From Gonocerus acuteangulatus (lineage: Eukaryota; Arthropoda; Insecta; Hemiptera; Coreidae), in assembly GCA_946811695.1 (NCBI GenBank), contig OX328123.1:152667840-152731839 (forward strand): 64,000 nucleotides of DNA, written 5' to 3'. The notes beneath the pieces were generated by a model. It ran no database searches. It saw nothing but the letters and a program-made list of their open reading frames with translations, and was not told the origin of the DNA. Positions 46,721 to 58,689 of this stretch are shown piece after piece. Within the stretch, counting starts at the first letter, position 1, and every line of letters begins with the position of its first letter. The translations under genes and the position numbers were made by a program.

Positions 46721-47160
46721 TCGGCGTACAGTACGGAATCTGTTAGCTCAGTCGCAACTATGGCGCAGAATACCAGCATCCAGTAGAATTCACTTTATAC
46801 TTTTTCGAATTTTGAGGTAACCTATATTGCCTTACATGCAATTACTATGAAAAAACAATGTCTAAGGGTTTTTGGAGTTTGGGTGAATTAGGCATCTTAC
46901 ATTTAAGGTTATGTCTAGTAAAATACAGACAACAGCAGTTTTATCGATTTTTGAGCATTGTCCACTCTGAAAATGATTTTTTCCATCCCAGTATTCGAAA
47001 GTACGGGGAAAAATATATAAGAAAATGCTATTTAGAAGTTGGCCAAACAATATCCTCGTATTTAAATGACCTCCAGAAGGCTAAAACTTTGCAAGACTGA
47101 GTATTTTTAGGTTAGCTTTCAAGAGGTCAAACTCCGAAATCGAATTCGCTGGGGGCACAT
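46721..47160. other. Spacer with an unrecognised 80-codon open frame
   Basis: The plus frame 46858-47100 has no motif known to me and no repeat copy elsewhere in the window. It is low in charge bias and lacks context. Could be chance. Confidence 0.3.
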
Positions 47161-47169
47161 TTCACCTCC

Positions 47170-47770
47170 TTATCCTACTTTAGCCTTTTGGTTCCATTTG
47201 GAGTTAAAGATATACTGGAAATGAAATGTTTCATTAACAGGCATGAAAAGTTTTAGGATTTTTCTAAAATATTTTGAAAGGGGTTGGGAAATCATCGCAA
47301 GTGATAAGTGACAGGTCGAAAGCTTACAAAATTCCCTTATTCAGATGAAATTTTTGTTGGGGCGACGTCAATGTAAGTAGTAAGTGCTTAAAACTTCAAA
47401 TTGTTAGTTTTGTTCTTTTCAAAGGGTTTTTTTTACTGTTTACCTAAAGTTATACTTTGTTATTGTTTTTTTAATTGCATTTAATAATAAAATTAGTATT
47501 TTAATAAAATAAGATATGAAAATTAGAAACGTATTGGTAATAGTGTTTTCCATGGCAAACGTTTGCAGTTGGGGGGAGTCATTTCCGCATAGAATACTAT
47601 CTGTTTCCTTTTTTGGCGCCTTAAATCTTCGTTGTCTTTGAGATGTCATTTTATATTTTTCACGAAAGATCTAAAGAAACCAATAACTGCTTCTACTCCT
47701 TTGCTAATGACACAAGGGATAACAACGGAACTGCGCTAAGATGACGCAGTTGCTGCGATTCGAACGTTTT
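47170..47770 (-). mobile_element. Family B 5' fragment
   Basis: The minus-strand 5' end is at about 47770 (CGTTCGAATCGCAGCAACTG, GCGCAGTTCCG). Body blocks TCATTAACAGGCATGAAAAG and AGTGCTTAAAACTTCAAA continue to about 47170. The 3' half is absent. It faces the opposite-strand fragment at 46251-46720. Confidence 0.75.
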
Positions 47771-47910
47771 GTTATTACCGAATATGTTCAACTTTGACCA
47801 CATTTTCCTTAAAGCATTGAGTGTGTTAGACCACTTGACCTCTGGGGTCCTGATATATTGTTTCGAATGAACGCAACCGACACTTTTTGGTTTTCAAAAC
47901 GCGATTTATT

Positions 47911-47945
<35 letters not shown>

Positions 47946-48159
47946 AAAAATCCTGTTGATGGGTTCTCCCCGCTAAGCCATTTCCGAGAGAACAAATCGC
48001 ACATTAGCTGGCTCTAAAAACAAATGAATAAAAAAAACAAAAAGTTCATAGGAATAGTTTTTGAAGTAAATTTATTAATTTTTTGAATCGATGCATTACA
48101 TTTACTACGATGTCTAAAACATTTAAGAAAATATCCGAAAATCTCAGGAACATTCTCGG
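47771..48159. other. Spacer with A-run
   Basis: A-run at about 47917-47943, perhaps the tail of an unrecognised plus-strand retroposon; nothing else placed. Confidence 0.4.
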
Positions 48160-48246
48160 TTTCACGGCGTTTCTATCTCTCCACAGTGAGGGAACTCACC
48201 GAGACGCGATTCGGATGTGCTTACAAGAAATTTTACGTTTCAGAAT
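48160..48246 (-). mobile_element. Diverged family B 3'-end fragment
   Basis: CGATTCGGATGTGCTTACAA and GAAATTTTACGTTTCAGAA match the region just inside the family B 3' stem-loop. It is cut off by the T-run at 48247 that starts the LINE. Confidence 0.5.
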
Positions 48247-48637
48247 TTTTTTTTTTTATTTATTTATTTTACAAGCTTCGCAACGACGGCGACTTGCTCT
48301 TTTTAAGATACAGTAAAAAATACAAATTTATATATTCACAATTAACAGTAACTTATAGTATTAAATACAGAAAAAAAAAATTAAGGAGAGCATATGACAA
48401 AAGTTAGTAGGTTTGTGTTAAGAATTAATTGCTAAACATTATTTAGAGCCTTGCTATTTGAACTATAGTTAATGTATTAACATAACTTATCACTAAAACT
48501 AACTGCCATTATTTAACTATTTATTATGTCGTGGAGGATGCTACATGTTGTGGTTCTCCATTAATGACCAAGTAAAATTGAGTAATAATTACATAATAGG
48601 GAGGAAAAAAACTCATCTTAAAATATCTTTCGTTTCC

Positions 48638-49190
48638 TCAGATTCTTTGGTAAATGTTTATGTCTTTTAGATGTTGAAGTATAGAGTTTATGTATGGACT
48701 ACCCTCTGTGAGAAGTTCTTGTAGGTCGTGTGGAGTGTTCAGTTTGTCGCGTCTTTTACATTTCGTGAGTATGTGTTTAATTGTCAATGTTATGTTACAA
48801 ACTCTGCATATCGGTTTGTCTTTTTTCTCCATGAGGTAATTATCTGTAAGCAACGAGTGTCCAATGCGAAGTCTGGTCAGTACTACTTGGTCTCTTCTTG
48901 TCAAGGTATGTTGTTCTTTACTCCATGCTTTTACTGTGTTCTTAATTTGTGATAATTTGTTGTTTGTTTGTAGCCAGTGATGCAACCAGTCGTTTAATGT
49001 ATGTGTGCGTAATGTGTGAACTAAATCATCTAACGTAATGTTTTCAATGTCTACGATCTGTTTATTTGTTGCGTCTTTTGCATGTTTGTCTACTGATGTA
49101 CTTAGTCCGATATCCTCGTGTCCGGGTAGCCATAATAGTGTAAGTGTGTGATTCCTGAGTCTGTGTAATTGTTCGTATATCTGTTTAATT
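48638..49190 (-). pseudogene. LINE RNase H C-terminal part and CCHC knuckle
   Basis: After the SINE the frame continues with HPIIKQIYEQLHRLRNHTL, LLWLPGHEDIGLSTSVDKHA and KDATNKQIV. WLPGH..I..N/S..VD..AK is the end of the RNase H fold with its catalytic His region. It is followed by the spacer WLHHWLQTNNKLS, VVLTRLRIGHSLLTDNYLME and the knuckle CRVCNITLTIKHILTKC, then EGSPYINSILQHLKDI and a stop. This segment is open and well preserved over about 185 codons. The first residues of the open frame (poly-Lys) belong to the SINE tail, not to the LINE. Confidence 0.88.
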
Positions 49191-49199
49191 ATTGGGTGT

Positions 49200-49390
49200 T
49201 TTTTTTTTTTTTTTTTTTTTTTTTTACGGCGCATCTACATCTAGGTCATTAGCGCCGACATCCAGGGTGCAGCGAGGAGTTTTACCAGCGAGCCGTGGGA
49301 TGATAAAATTCCTGCCGGAGGTTGGGAATCGAACCCACCATCTCCCGCTTATGAATCCAAGGCGCTAGCCATTAGACCACGGGAGACCCC
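49200..49390 (-). mobile_element. S1 SINE inserted in LINE RNase H, with 7-bp target duplication
   Basis: Minus strand: head GGGGTCTCCCGTGGTCTAAT with GGTTCGATTCCC B-box, body GGCAGGAATTTTATCATCCC, CCTGGATGTCGGCGCTAATG, and a poly-A (T-run 49200-49225 on plus). Flanked by TTGGGTG at 49193-49199 and 49391-49397. Removing the SINE and one duplication would leave the LINE frame continuous. Confidence 0.93.
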
Positions 49391-49397
49391 TTGGGTG

Positions 49398-49650
49398 GTT
49401 AGTATAAATATTATCGAGGGAGCGTAAAGAACTGAGTGAGTCTGTACATAGGAGAATGTTTGTGTTTTCAGTGCTACGTAGTTTTGTAAGGGCTAAGTGT
49501 ATGGCGTGTAATTCGGCTGTGTAGATACTTGTGTTGTCATGTAATTTGATTGAATGTGTTTGGTTTTGGTTAATGGCTGCTGCTGCAGTTCCAGATGGTG
49601 TCTTCGATCCGTCTGTGTAGATGTGGATATGGTTACGTTTATCTGCCAAA
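49398..49650 (-). pseudogene. LINE RNase H N-terminal part
   Basis: Minus strand from 49649: MADKRNHIHIYTDGSKTPSG, TAAAAINQNQTHSIKLHD, SIYTAELHAIHLALTKLRST and ILLCTDSLSSLRSLDNIYTN. IYTDGSK carries the first catalytic Asp, AEL the Glu, and CTDSLSS the second Asp of RNase H, all present. The frame then runs into the SINE head. The start codon is incidental, since upstream coding continues in a disrupted frame. Confidence 0.9.
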
Positions 49651-49925
49651 AGTGAGGTAAATGTGGTTTTGTAAATTTTGTTGGATAGTGGATGATTTTT
49701 TTTTTTAAATTGTGCTAGTGTTAAGTCAATTTTGTAGTTTTTTTACGCTACAAGGAGGGAATGTTAACGGTGTGTTTGTGTATGTGGGTGTGTCTAGTGT
49801 ATCTCTATCAGTGTGATGATGCGTGTATCTTATGAGTAGTGACTTCTGTTTTGGATTTTTTTGTATGTATTTGTTTATCAGAGAACTGTCCATATAGTAT
49901 TTTGTACAGGCTGTATTTAAGGTTT

Positions 49926-50366
49926 TTAGAGAAACTTTATACCCAAATACCTCCGTCTACACTCCAGTGGAGGTTCTCCCGCTTCTTCACAAATGCTATC
50001 AGCGGGACTTGATCTAAAGGCGCCAGTCGCTATTCTCAGTCCTGTATGATGTATTGTGTTGAGTATCCTTAAAGTGCTTGGGCTGGCAGATGAATATACT
50101 ATATAGCCGTAATCCAGCAGAGATCTGGTATAGGATCGGTAGAATGTTAGCATTAATGATCTGTCAGCTCCCCACTTTGTGTTACTTAGAATCCTCAGCA
50201 AATTCAAGCTTTTCTTGCATTTGATAGGGAGTTCTTTTAGATGGGGAACCCATGTTAGTCGTCGGTCAAGCAGTCTCAAAAGTTGTTTGATTTTGAAGAA
50301 AATTGGGTAGTCAAATACTTTGTGTAATATGAAAGGTAAGGTTTGTAATAACAACGTGTTTTTCAT
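49926..50366 (-). pseudogene. LINE reverse transcriptase C-terminal (thumb) region
   Basis: Minus strand: LLDRRLTWVPHLKELPIKCK, KSLNLLRILSNTKWGADRSL, MLTFYRSYTRSLLDYGYIVY, SSASPSTLRILNTIHHTGLR and IATGAFRSSPADSICEEAGE. These are the standard post-catalytic blocks of RTs in this LINE group. The catalytic FADD-containing part is absent because the copy is truncated near 50366. Frame damage lies between this segment and RNase H (49650-49925), with A/T homopolymer slips. Confidence 0.9.
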
Positions 50367-50851
50367 GGAAAATTTTCAACTAAAAAGAAAAAAAAAAGAA
50401 AAAACTAAGGCGCATGGAGACAATAAAAAGTTCAAATGAAGGAAACCGTCACTCCATTAGTACTAGTAGTATTTTTAAATCATTTTTTTTTTCATAATGG
50501 ATAACTTTTTAAATGTAGGTATATGGAATATTTTGGCAGAATAACGACTTCTATAGAGGCGAGTATGTAAAACAATTTTTTATTTAAAAAACGGATGTCA
50601 GATTCGATTTTAGCACATTGAAAACCCCCTAAATTCAAGTTTTGGGAATATTACAAAAATTTAAAAAAAATTATTTTAAATTTCGCTAATGGGGACCCTT
50701 ATAATTTTGTTAAAGATTCAGCAGTCCGGCCAAATTTCAAAGAATATTTACCCGATTCAAACCAAACTTGGAGGGTCAATAAAGGTCCTAATATGACACA
50801 TTTCCTTCCAATCAGCGTGTTTCTTAGTGCTCTGGGATTGACGTCATATGC
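50367..50851. other. Spacer, nothing recognised
   Basis: AT-rich, beginning with A-rich sequence at 50385-50403. Confidence 0.4.
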
Positions 50852-51840
50852 AAAAAAAGTCCGACTCGCAGGAACTGCGTCATCTTAGCGCGGTTCCAGT
50901 TCTTTTTTTTTTTTTTTTTTTTACGGCTCATCTACATCTAGGTCATTAGCGCCGACATCTAGGGTTTAGCGAGGAATTTTACCAGCGAGCCGTGGGATGA
51001 TAAAATTCCTGCCGGAGGTTGGGAATCGAACCCACCATCTCCCGCTTATGAATCCAAGGCGCTAGCCATTAGACCACGGGAGACCCCGGTTCTTGTTCAT
51101 ATCCCTATTCTCATTTGAAAAGCATAGAATAGAAACAGATAATATTTTCCTCGGCCTTTGTTCAAAGGGTTTTATGGCTATACCTGGGGTTAGGGTCGGG
51201 TCCGCAAGACCCTAGAAACCTCTTCTAGCGATACTTCATTTCATACGTTTCAATGAATTGGAAAATATCAAAAATTTTCACATATTCCTGTGTTCTTTTA
51301 CTATAGTAATAATTCTACAGATAAAATCAATTAAAAAATAAAATAAAAAAACCAACAGCATAAAGGCAATTGAAAATATTCAAAAGACGTCATCGAATCT
51401 TTTTCTCTTGGCAAGCTATGTTTCTAACAATAAATTGTTTTTCTTATTTTGCCTAATCTGTTTTATTGTAAAATACATTATCCAAATATAAGCAATTAAA
51501 AAATAACAAGGAATAAAAACAGACAAAAAGAACAGTTCGAATAAGCAAAATCCATTACTTTGATGTTTTAAGCACTTATTTCTCCGATTGACATCGCCTA
51601 ATCAAAACTTTCATCAGAACCTTTTTTGTAGAGCATTTAGTAGGCTTTCTAACGTAAGAGCATTTAGTAGGCGTAACGTAAGCGTTACGATTTTTTTTGC
51701 GCGAATTTCGCCCCAAACGCCATCTTCCAGTGGGCGGATTTTGCTGGTTAACGAACTTGACCTTTCAAATTGGACGACAGATTTTTGTACCAAATTTCAT
51801 CAAAATCGGACCATCAGGGAAGCCAGAAATCCGCGAACAG

Positions 51841-51884
<44 letters not shown>

Positions 51885-52029
51885 GTATATACAAATTTTA
51901 ACCACCGTTATTTTCGGTCTCTAGGGGTTCTGAAACGCGAAATTTTCTAGTCGGCACTTCCGGATTGTTTCATTGTATCAACCTTATAAGCGGGGTTCCT
52001 CCCTATGGGGGAGGGAGGAACCGCGCTAA
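50852..52029 (+). mobile_element. Family B (HINE-like) element, complete, with SINE in its 5' end
   Basis: 5' end AAAAAAAGTCCGACTCGCAG with TTAGCGCGGTTCC; SINE insertion at 50903-51087; body blocks TCCGATTGACATCGCCTAAT, GCGCGAATTTCGCCCC, GGTTAACGAACTTGACC; (TA)n core 51845-51879; 3' stem-loop TTCCTCCCTATGGGGGAGGG plus CGCGCTAAAA. A short internal tandem duplication is visible at 51645-51680 (GAGCATTTAGTAGGC twice). Confidence 0.93.
50903..51087 (-). mobile_element. S1 SINE with 11-bp target duplication
   Basis: T-run (50903-50922) then the inverse of the S1 body and head, ending GGGAGACCCC. Flanks GGTTCCAGTTC (50892-50902) and GGTTCTTGTTC (51088-51098) are a duplication with two mismatches. 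Very similar to the copy at 49200-49390. Confidence 0.92.
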
Positions 52030-52479
52030 AAGTTTACATTTTATTTTTATTTTGAGAACCATTTTTTGCAAGTACCTTTTGAGATAATACAAAAGTAATT
52101 TTTATGGTTAGAAAAAGGAGTCTTTCTTCTTTCGAAAGATTTCAATGGCGTTAAAATCGGATTATCTCAAGAGGAGATATTGAAGTTCAAAACGTCAAGT
52201 TACTTTTTCTTTTACAAATTTTTAGTCTCTCCCAGACTGGTAAAAATCATTATTTTTTGTTTTCAATGATATTCACCACATTAGGGTTTCTTGGTGTGCT
52301 GATTTTAAATCTGCAAATATTTTTGGTGCAAAAAAAGGTATAATACTAGTTTACATTAAAACGTAAGCTTATTTTTGTTTGTTTAGAAAATATGGGGCGA
52401 AAAACCTCACGGTCGCCCTAGTATGTCATTGCAACGCACAACCACTCATCCCATGTTCCTGGTGAACCTTAGGGAGTCA

Positions 52480-52547
<68 letters not shown>

Positions 52548-52662
52548 ATATTTTTGAGTTTATTTGACGAAATACAAATTATTGTTTAACGATTATATTT
52601 TTCCTTTAATCTACTCTATAAAACAAATGAATTGGTGAAAGAATCATGCCGATATCATTTTC
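52030..52662. other. Spacer with 63-bp T-run (52483-52545)
   Basis: The T-run could be a minus-strand retroposon tail, but the adjoining sequence on neither side matches the S1 SINE. Nothing else recognised. Confidence 0.5.
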
Positions 52663-53949
<1,287 letters not shown>

Positions 53950-55089
53950 TAAACTCGATATAAAAAATAAAGCACTTTCGACCTATTTTATATTATTTCT
54001 CGCCTCCTAAGGTGCATTGGTCGGAACGCTCGGACACGTGTCGACTATTTTTCGATGTAGAATCGCCAGAAAAAAATTGGTCTAGATCGGTGAACCCATC
54101 GCTGTATACTCCCCTTGTTAGACTCTTACAATACTCATTTCATTAGAGAATAGAAGAAGTTTCCTACTAAGTGCTCTATGCCGCAGATGGAATTAAAAAT
54201 GAGATAAATTACAGATAGTATTAGCTTTAACTGGGACATTAGATAGCTTTACTAGAAGACTATGGTTCGAGTCGTGACAGATGGGAGCTGGCCTGAAGCC
54301 ATCTAACCACCACTGTCAACCCAAACCCCGGGATCTTAATGACTTATTCTAACCAAGGCACAGGTAGTTATCAGAACACCAGTCCTATTTGGATTACAGC
54401 CAAATAGTCTCTGGTTACTTTAACTCCTGTAATAATAAATTATCCGGGGTTATGATAGAGGGTAATTTTTATGTTCTTTTCGATATTTACTGTAGGCAGA
54501 ATATAACTGCTTTAATAGTAATCTATCTTTTCGTTTTTTTTTTTTTTTTGTTGTCCTTCTGTCCCCCGCAATACCTTAGGGTGCCATATACCAGCGGTTC
54601 TTTTAATTTGTACTGATATAAATTTAGAATTGTGCTATTAGGGTTTCCGGCAGCTGTAACAACTCGGTAGTGGGCCGTTACAGGCACCTTTGAATTCCCT
54701 CCAGCCTGGCTGCTGGACGCCAAATCAATCAACTGGTGCATGCAATTGGACCCCATTTTATTATCAACAATTAATTGACTTAATATTTACAGAATTTGTT
54801 AATCCTTCCAATAGGAATAACTAATATTAAACAAAGTAAAGGGCCAGTTTTATATTCCAGTTAGTATCTCTGAATTACATATCTTCATTAGTAACTACTA
54901 ATCTACTAAGAAGCTTTCCATTTTACGTTATCCTCTTCTTTGCTTTGAAGACTTCTCCCACGAAAGCCAGGAATGTATGGAAGATTTTCTTGGATCCCAA
55001 GAAATGACTAAATCTTGAAGGTGGCCATTCAAGCATAGAGAAATCTCCCGTGAGCTGAAACCTGCTCAAGCCTAATTTGGACATTCTCT
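53950..55089. other. Lower-repeat stretch with one possible exon-like frame
   Basis: Longest region not explained by repeats I can identify. The minus frame at 54523-54756 begins MGSNCMHQLIDLASSSQAGG then NSKVPVTAHYRVVTAAGNP, with better-than-background composition in 54630-54756, then degenerates into poly-Lys. It has no recognised domain and no clear splice acceptor just upstream. If this is a terminal exon I cannot demonstrate it. Confidence 0.3.
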
Positions 55090-55251
55090 CATCTGCAGTA
55101 ACAGTCCAGTCTATGAATGCTAAAAACAGCTTTAGATACAAATGCGTGGAACACAATTTTTGAATTAGTAACATTGTTTCGACTAGTTAGGAGGAGGTCA
55201 AGCTCTCAAAAGTCCCCACCCGTGTGGGGAGGGGGATTTAGAAGGACCCAT
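55090..55251 (+). repeat. Dispersed repeat shared with 57030-57200
   Basis: GTGGAACACAATTTTTGAAT, GTAACATTGTTTCGACTAGTTAGGAGG and a CCCC...GGGG-rich end (CCACCCGTGTGGGGAGGGGG) correspond to GGAGCACAATTTTTGGCTTC, GTAACTTTGTTTGAGCAAGTTAGGAGG and CCCGCCCGTAG...GGCGGGGGGA. Confidence 0.65.
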
Positions 55252-55389
55252 TTTAGCGCGGTTCCTCCCTCCCTTCATAGGGAGGAACCCCGCTTATAAG
55301 GTTGATCTCATGAAACAATCCGGAATTGCCGACTAGAAAATTTTGCGTTTCAGAACCTCTAGAGACCGAAAATGACGGAGGATCAAATT

Positions 55390-55469
<80 letters not shown>

Positions 55470-56389
55470 TTTGTCTGTTCGCTCATTTCTGGCTTCCCTA
55501 ATGGTCCGATTTTTATGAAATTTGGTACAAAAATCCGTCGTCTAATTTGAAAGGTCAAGTTCGTTAACCAGCAAAATCCTGGTTGGCCAACTGGAAGATG
55601 GTGTTTGGGGCGAAATTCGCGCAAAAAAAATCGTAACGCTTACGTTTTTGAGTTCATATGCTTGTAAGTACTAGTCTTATAGGGTTCTTGGAAAAGGAAA
55701 ACGAATGAAACCATTTTCAAGGGGATAGCTTTAACCGTTTTCGAGAAAATTGGAAAAATAGTTTTTGAATACCGTTTTTGGTTTGGGTACTTAGAATCAT
55801 GGGATTCAGTTGAAACATTTTCTGCATGTTCTACTTTCATTAAAACTAATATGTTGAAATTTTGGTTACGTTTGGAGTTAAGGAAGGGTTAGAATAAAAT
55901 ATTTTATTAACAGACAAAAAGTTTTGGTAACTTTGTGTGCTTTCCTTAATATCTCGAAAAAGGTTGAGAATCTTGGTAAACGGAAAAATACCATTAGAAA
56001 GCTTACCGAATGCTCTACAAAAAAGGTTCTGATGAAAGTTTTGATTAGGCGATGTCAATCGGAGAAATAAGTGCTTAAAACTTTAAAGTAATTGATTTCG
56101 CTTATTCGAACTGTTCTTTTTGTCTGTTTTTATTCCTTGTTATTTTTTAATTGCTTATATTTGGATAATGTATTTGATAATAAATCAGGTTAAGAAAAAT
56201 AAGAAAAACAATTTAATGTTAGAGAGATTGTAAATAGCTACTTTAAGAGTAAATGTAACTTGTTTTAAGAGTTCAAGACAATAGGTTTTGGCCAATGGGC
56301 CTTTTTCCCTATCGGTCTTTCAAGACATGTAATCAAGAACAAAATAATTATAAAAAATACTAGATGTATTGTGTAATTTTCGAATAAAG

Positions 56390-56458
<69 letters not shown>

Positions 56459-56682
56459 AAATGTTAGAGATATGGATTTCCAAGATATAGCTTTTCACCT
56501 GCCTAGCTGGGTCCTTCCTAGGGAGGGTTGGCCGTCACATCCAGGTAAGATCGTAAATCAAGACCTTTCTAGAAATGTGGACCCAAAATAATAACAGCTT
56601 CTATTTTAATCATTCTAAATGAGTCTAGGGATAAGAACAGAACCGCGCTAAGATGCTGCAGTTTCTGCGAGTCGGACTTTTC
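55252..56682 (-). mobile_element. Family B (HINE-like) element, complete, with nested insert
   Basis: The 3' stem-loop is at the left (TTAGCGCGGTTCCTCCCTCC), the TA core (with GT breaks) at 55391-55470, followed by GCTCATTTCTGGCTTCCCTA, GGTTGGCCAACTGG and GCGAAATTCGCGC. The 5' end at 56682 is minus AAAAGTCCGACTCGCAGAAA with GCGCGGTTCTG. A 240-bp insert (56222-56459) lies near the 5' end. Confidence 0.92.
56222..56459. mobile_element. Insert with (TA)n end and TSD-like flanks
   Basis: The flanking repeats ATGTTAGAGA (ending about 56225) and ATGTTAGAGA (56461-56470) suggest a target duplication of about 10 bp. The insert starts TTGTAAATAGCTACTTTAAG and ends in a TA run (56398-56455). A body plus simple-repeat tail and a duplication of that length suggest a retroposon. 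Family unknown. Confidence 0.6.
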
Positions 56683-57510
56683 GGGTTTTCGCTTACGTAC
56701 ATCCCGGAAACCCTGCGTCCTAGCGCCATGACTATTCTATAACAAATGAAAGCTTATTTAATGTGCTACATATTCTACTCAATCGTGTTTTTCGAGACAG
56801 GTAACTCTAGTTTTCGGAATCTCTAGTTTTTGAAAATTTAGAAAATTTGGCACAAAACACTTTTGCCGCACATTTTTTTGCCTTTTTTTACTAGATAACT
56901 CTTCAACGAAGGGTAAAAAAAAAAGTAAATTCCGATTATAGGGTTGTAGAACATTACATTCCCTTCAATAATATTTATTATATTATGCATTTTCCATCAA
57001 ACGTTAAAACTTTTTCAGTGTTCATCGTGAAATCTGAAATTTGTTGACAACTGTAGATTTACAGTCCATGCAACGAAGAATTATAGAGGGAAATATTTGG
57101 AGCACAATTTTTGGCTTCGTAACTTTGTTTGAGCAAGTTAGGAGGTCAACATATCAAAAGCCCCCGCCCGTAGCCTTGAGGCGGGGGGAGGGGGTTAGAA
57201 GGTCACGTTTTTCAGGGTTTTACACATATCACAGAAACCATGCGTCCTAGCGACATAACAAATGAAAGCTGATTAAAGTTTCTACAAGTTCCTATTAGTG
57301 AGGGTTTGTGAGATATGTATAGTTTTCGAGATATCCACTCTTGGAAGTCTGTTATTTGGGGGGAAACAAAACACAATTTTTTCTCTTTTTGACTGGATAA
57401 CTCTTCAATAATGAACCAAACAAATAAATGCCGGTTATAGAGTTGTAGAGCATTTCATTCCGTTCAATAATATATATTACTTTACTATTTTATGGATTTT
57501 CCTTCCGGTG
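56683..57510. repeat. Two diverged direct copies of a 300-350-bp block
   Basis: CCGGAAACCCTGCGTCCTAG ... TAACTCTTCAACGAAGGGTA ... ATTATAGGGTTGTAGAACAT ... TTCAATAATATTTATTATAT (56690-57000) recurs at 57225-57500 as CAGAAACCATGCGTCCTAGC ... TAACTCTTCAATAATGAACC ... GTTATAGAGTTGTAGAGCAT ... TTCAATAATATATATTAC. The 57030-57200 block between them is shared with 55090-55251. Confidence 0.75.
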
Positions 57511-58028
57511 TATTTAAAAAGGCACGTCCCCAAACCATAAGTCTTGAAAAGTGAAAGCAATCGACAATGTAGTTTGTATTATTTTTAAGGACATAAACAC
57601 CTTATTTCCCTACTGCCAGAATTGAAATGCTATAGCAAAAAGAGAAATATTATATTCGAATGGTTCTGTAGATGCTCCTGCGTTATTATATAAATAGTGC
57701 ATCAACATTCGAGTTGCTAAGATATATGACATAATTATCCTTTAATAATGTAAAGAAGTGGATATTGTCTCAGTGAGATCATAGATATAAACTGCTAAAA
57801 GAAAACACAGAGACCTGCGTAGGGAGTGTAGGAGCCTAGCAGATAAATTCTTTATTTATCCTCAAAGTGTACTATAAATGATAAGCTGTGAGCTAAAGGG
57901 TTAAGTCTAGATTCAAGGCTAAATAAATTTGCGCTTTAAAATAACATAGTTGCTTGTAATAATTGGTGGTGAGGTTTGGAAAAATTAATAGCATTAACAT
58001 TCCAAGAAAAAATAAGAAGCATCTACTA
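57511..58028. other. Spacer, nothing recognised
   Basis: AT-rich, no motif or repeat placed. Confidence 0.4.
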
Positions 58029-58162
58029 TACAGGGTGTCCCCAAAATAAACGGCAAAACTTCGGGAATCCATGCAGGATAAAAAAAGAAAGTAAAAAAAG
58101 TCCTTTGGCATTTTTCTCGTTTTTGCTTCGTTTCCGAGAAAAAGGCAAACAACTACAACATA

Positions 58163-58324
58163 GGGTCTCCCGTGGTCTAATGGCTAGCGCCTTGGATTCA
58201 TAAGCGGGAGATGGTGGGTTCGATTCCCAACCTCCGGCAGGAATTTTATCATCCCACGGCTCGCTGGTAAAACTCCTCGCTGCACCCTGGATGTCGGCGC
58301 TAATGACCTAGATGTAGATGCGCC

Positions 58325-58384
<60 letters not shown>
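58163..58384 (+). mobile_element. S1 SINE, full length, 12-bp target duplication
   Basis: The best S1 copy: GGGTCTCCCGTGGTCTAATG (A-box region), GGTGGGTTCGATTCCCAACC (B-box), GGCAGGAATTTTATCATCCC, ACTCCTCGCTGCACCCTGG, GATGTCGGCGCTAATGACC, GATGTAGATGCGCCGT, then about 58 A. Flanked by AACTACAACATA at 58151-58162 and 58385-58396, exactly. The tRNA-like head lacks pairing for a functional cloverleaf, and I do not assign an isoacceptor. Very low divergence from the copies at 49200 and 50903 suggests recent activity. Confidence 0.96.
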
Positions 58385-58388
<4 letters not shown>

Positions 58389-58689
58389 ACAACATAATTG
58401 AGAAAACGAATAATGCCTATATAAAAATCATTAAAAGAGTATGTTTTATCTTCTAACCCCTCTACCACCCAATAAACAACAAAAAATCTCCTTGGTCAAA
58501 AAAATTAAATGACGAAATGTAAAGCTGCAAGTTCAACATAATTAAAAATAGCTACTTTTCTTCGAAGGAAACAAAAAAAAAAAAAATAAACTTTCAATTC
58601 TTATTAAAATTAAATTTTGAATTCTTAAAACAGTTTAACATTCGACACTGGATGCATACATATATATAAAATAATAATTTCTTCTTCTA

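Larger units (their letters stand above)
48247..50366 (-). mobile_element. 5'-truncated non-LTR retrotransposon (RNase-H-bearing LINE)
   Basis: Minus strand, from about 50366 (truncated in the reverse transcriptase C-terminal part) through RNase H and a C-terminal CCHC knuckle to a 3' UTR and a T-run on the plus strand (poly-A) at 48247. The presence of RNase H between RT and knuckle suggests an I/Jockey-group LINE. A SINE lies inside the RNase H segment. Fragments of the same lineage are at 11085-11470 (plus) and 19185-19410 (minus). Confidence 0.88.

Noticed and set aside
48638..49234. Single LINE protein starting at the Met near 49234
   Set aside because: The N-terminal Met-Arg-Arg-poly-Lys comes from the SINE poly(A) and tail, so the true coding fragment starts after the SINE.
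58163..58240. Functional tRNA gene
   Set aside because: The same head occurs at 49200-49390 and 50903-51087 with an identical non-tRNA body, poly(A) and target duplications, so it is a SINE.
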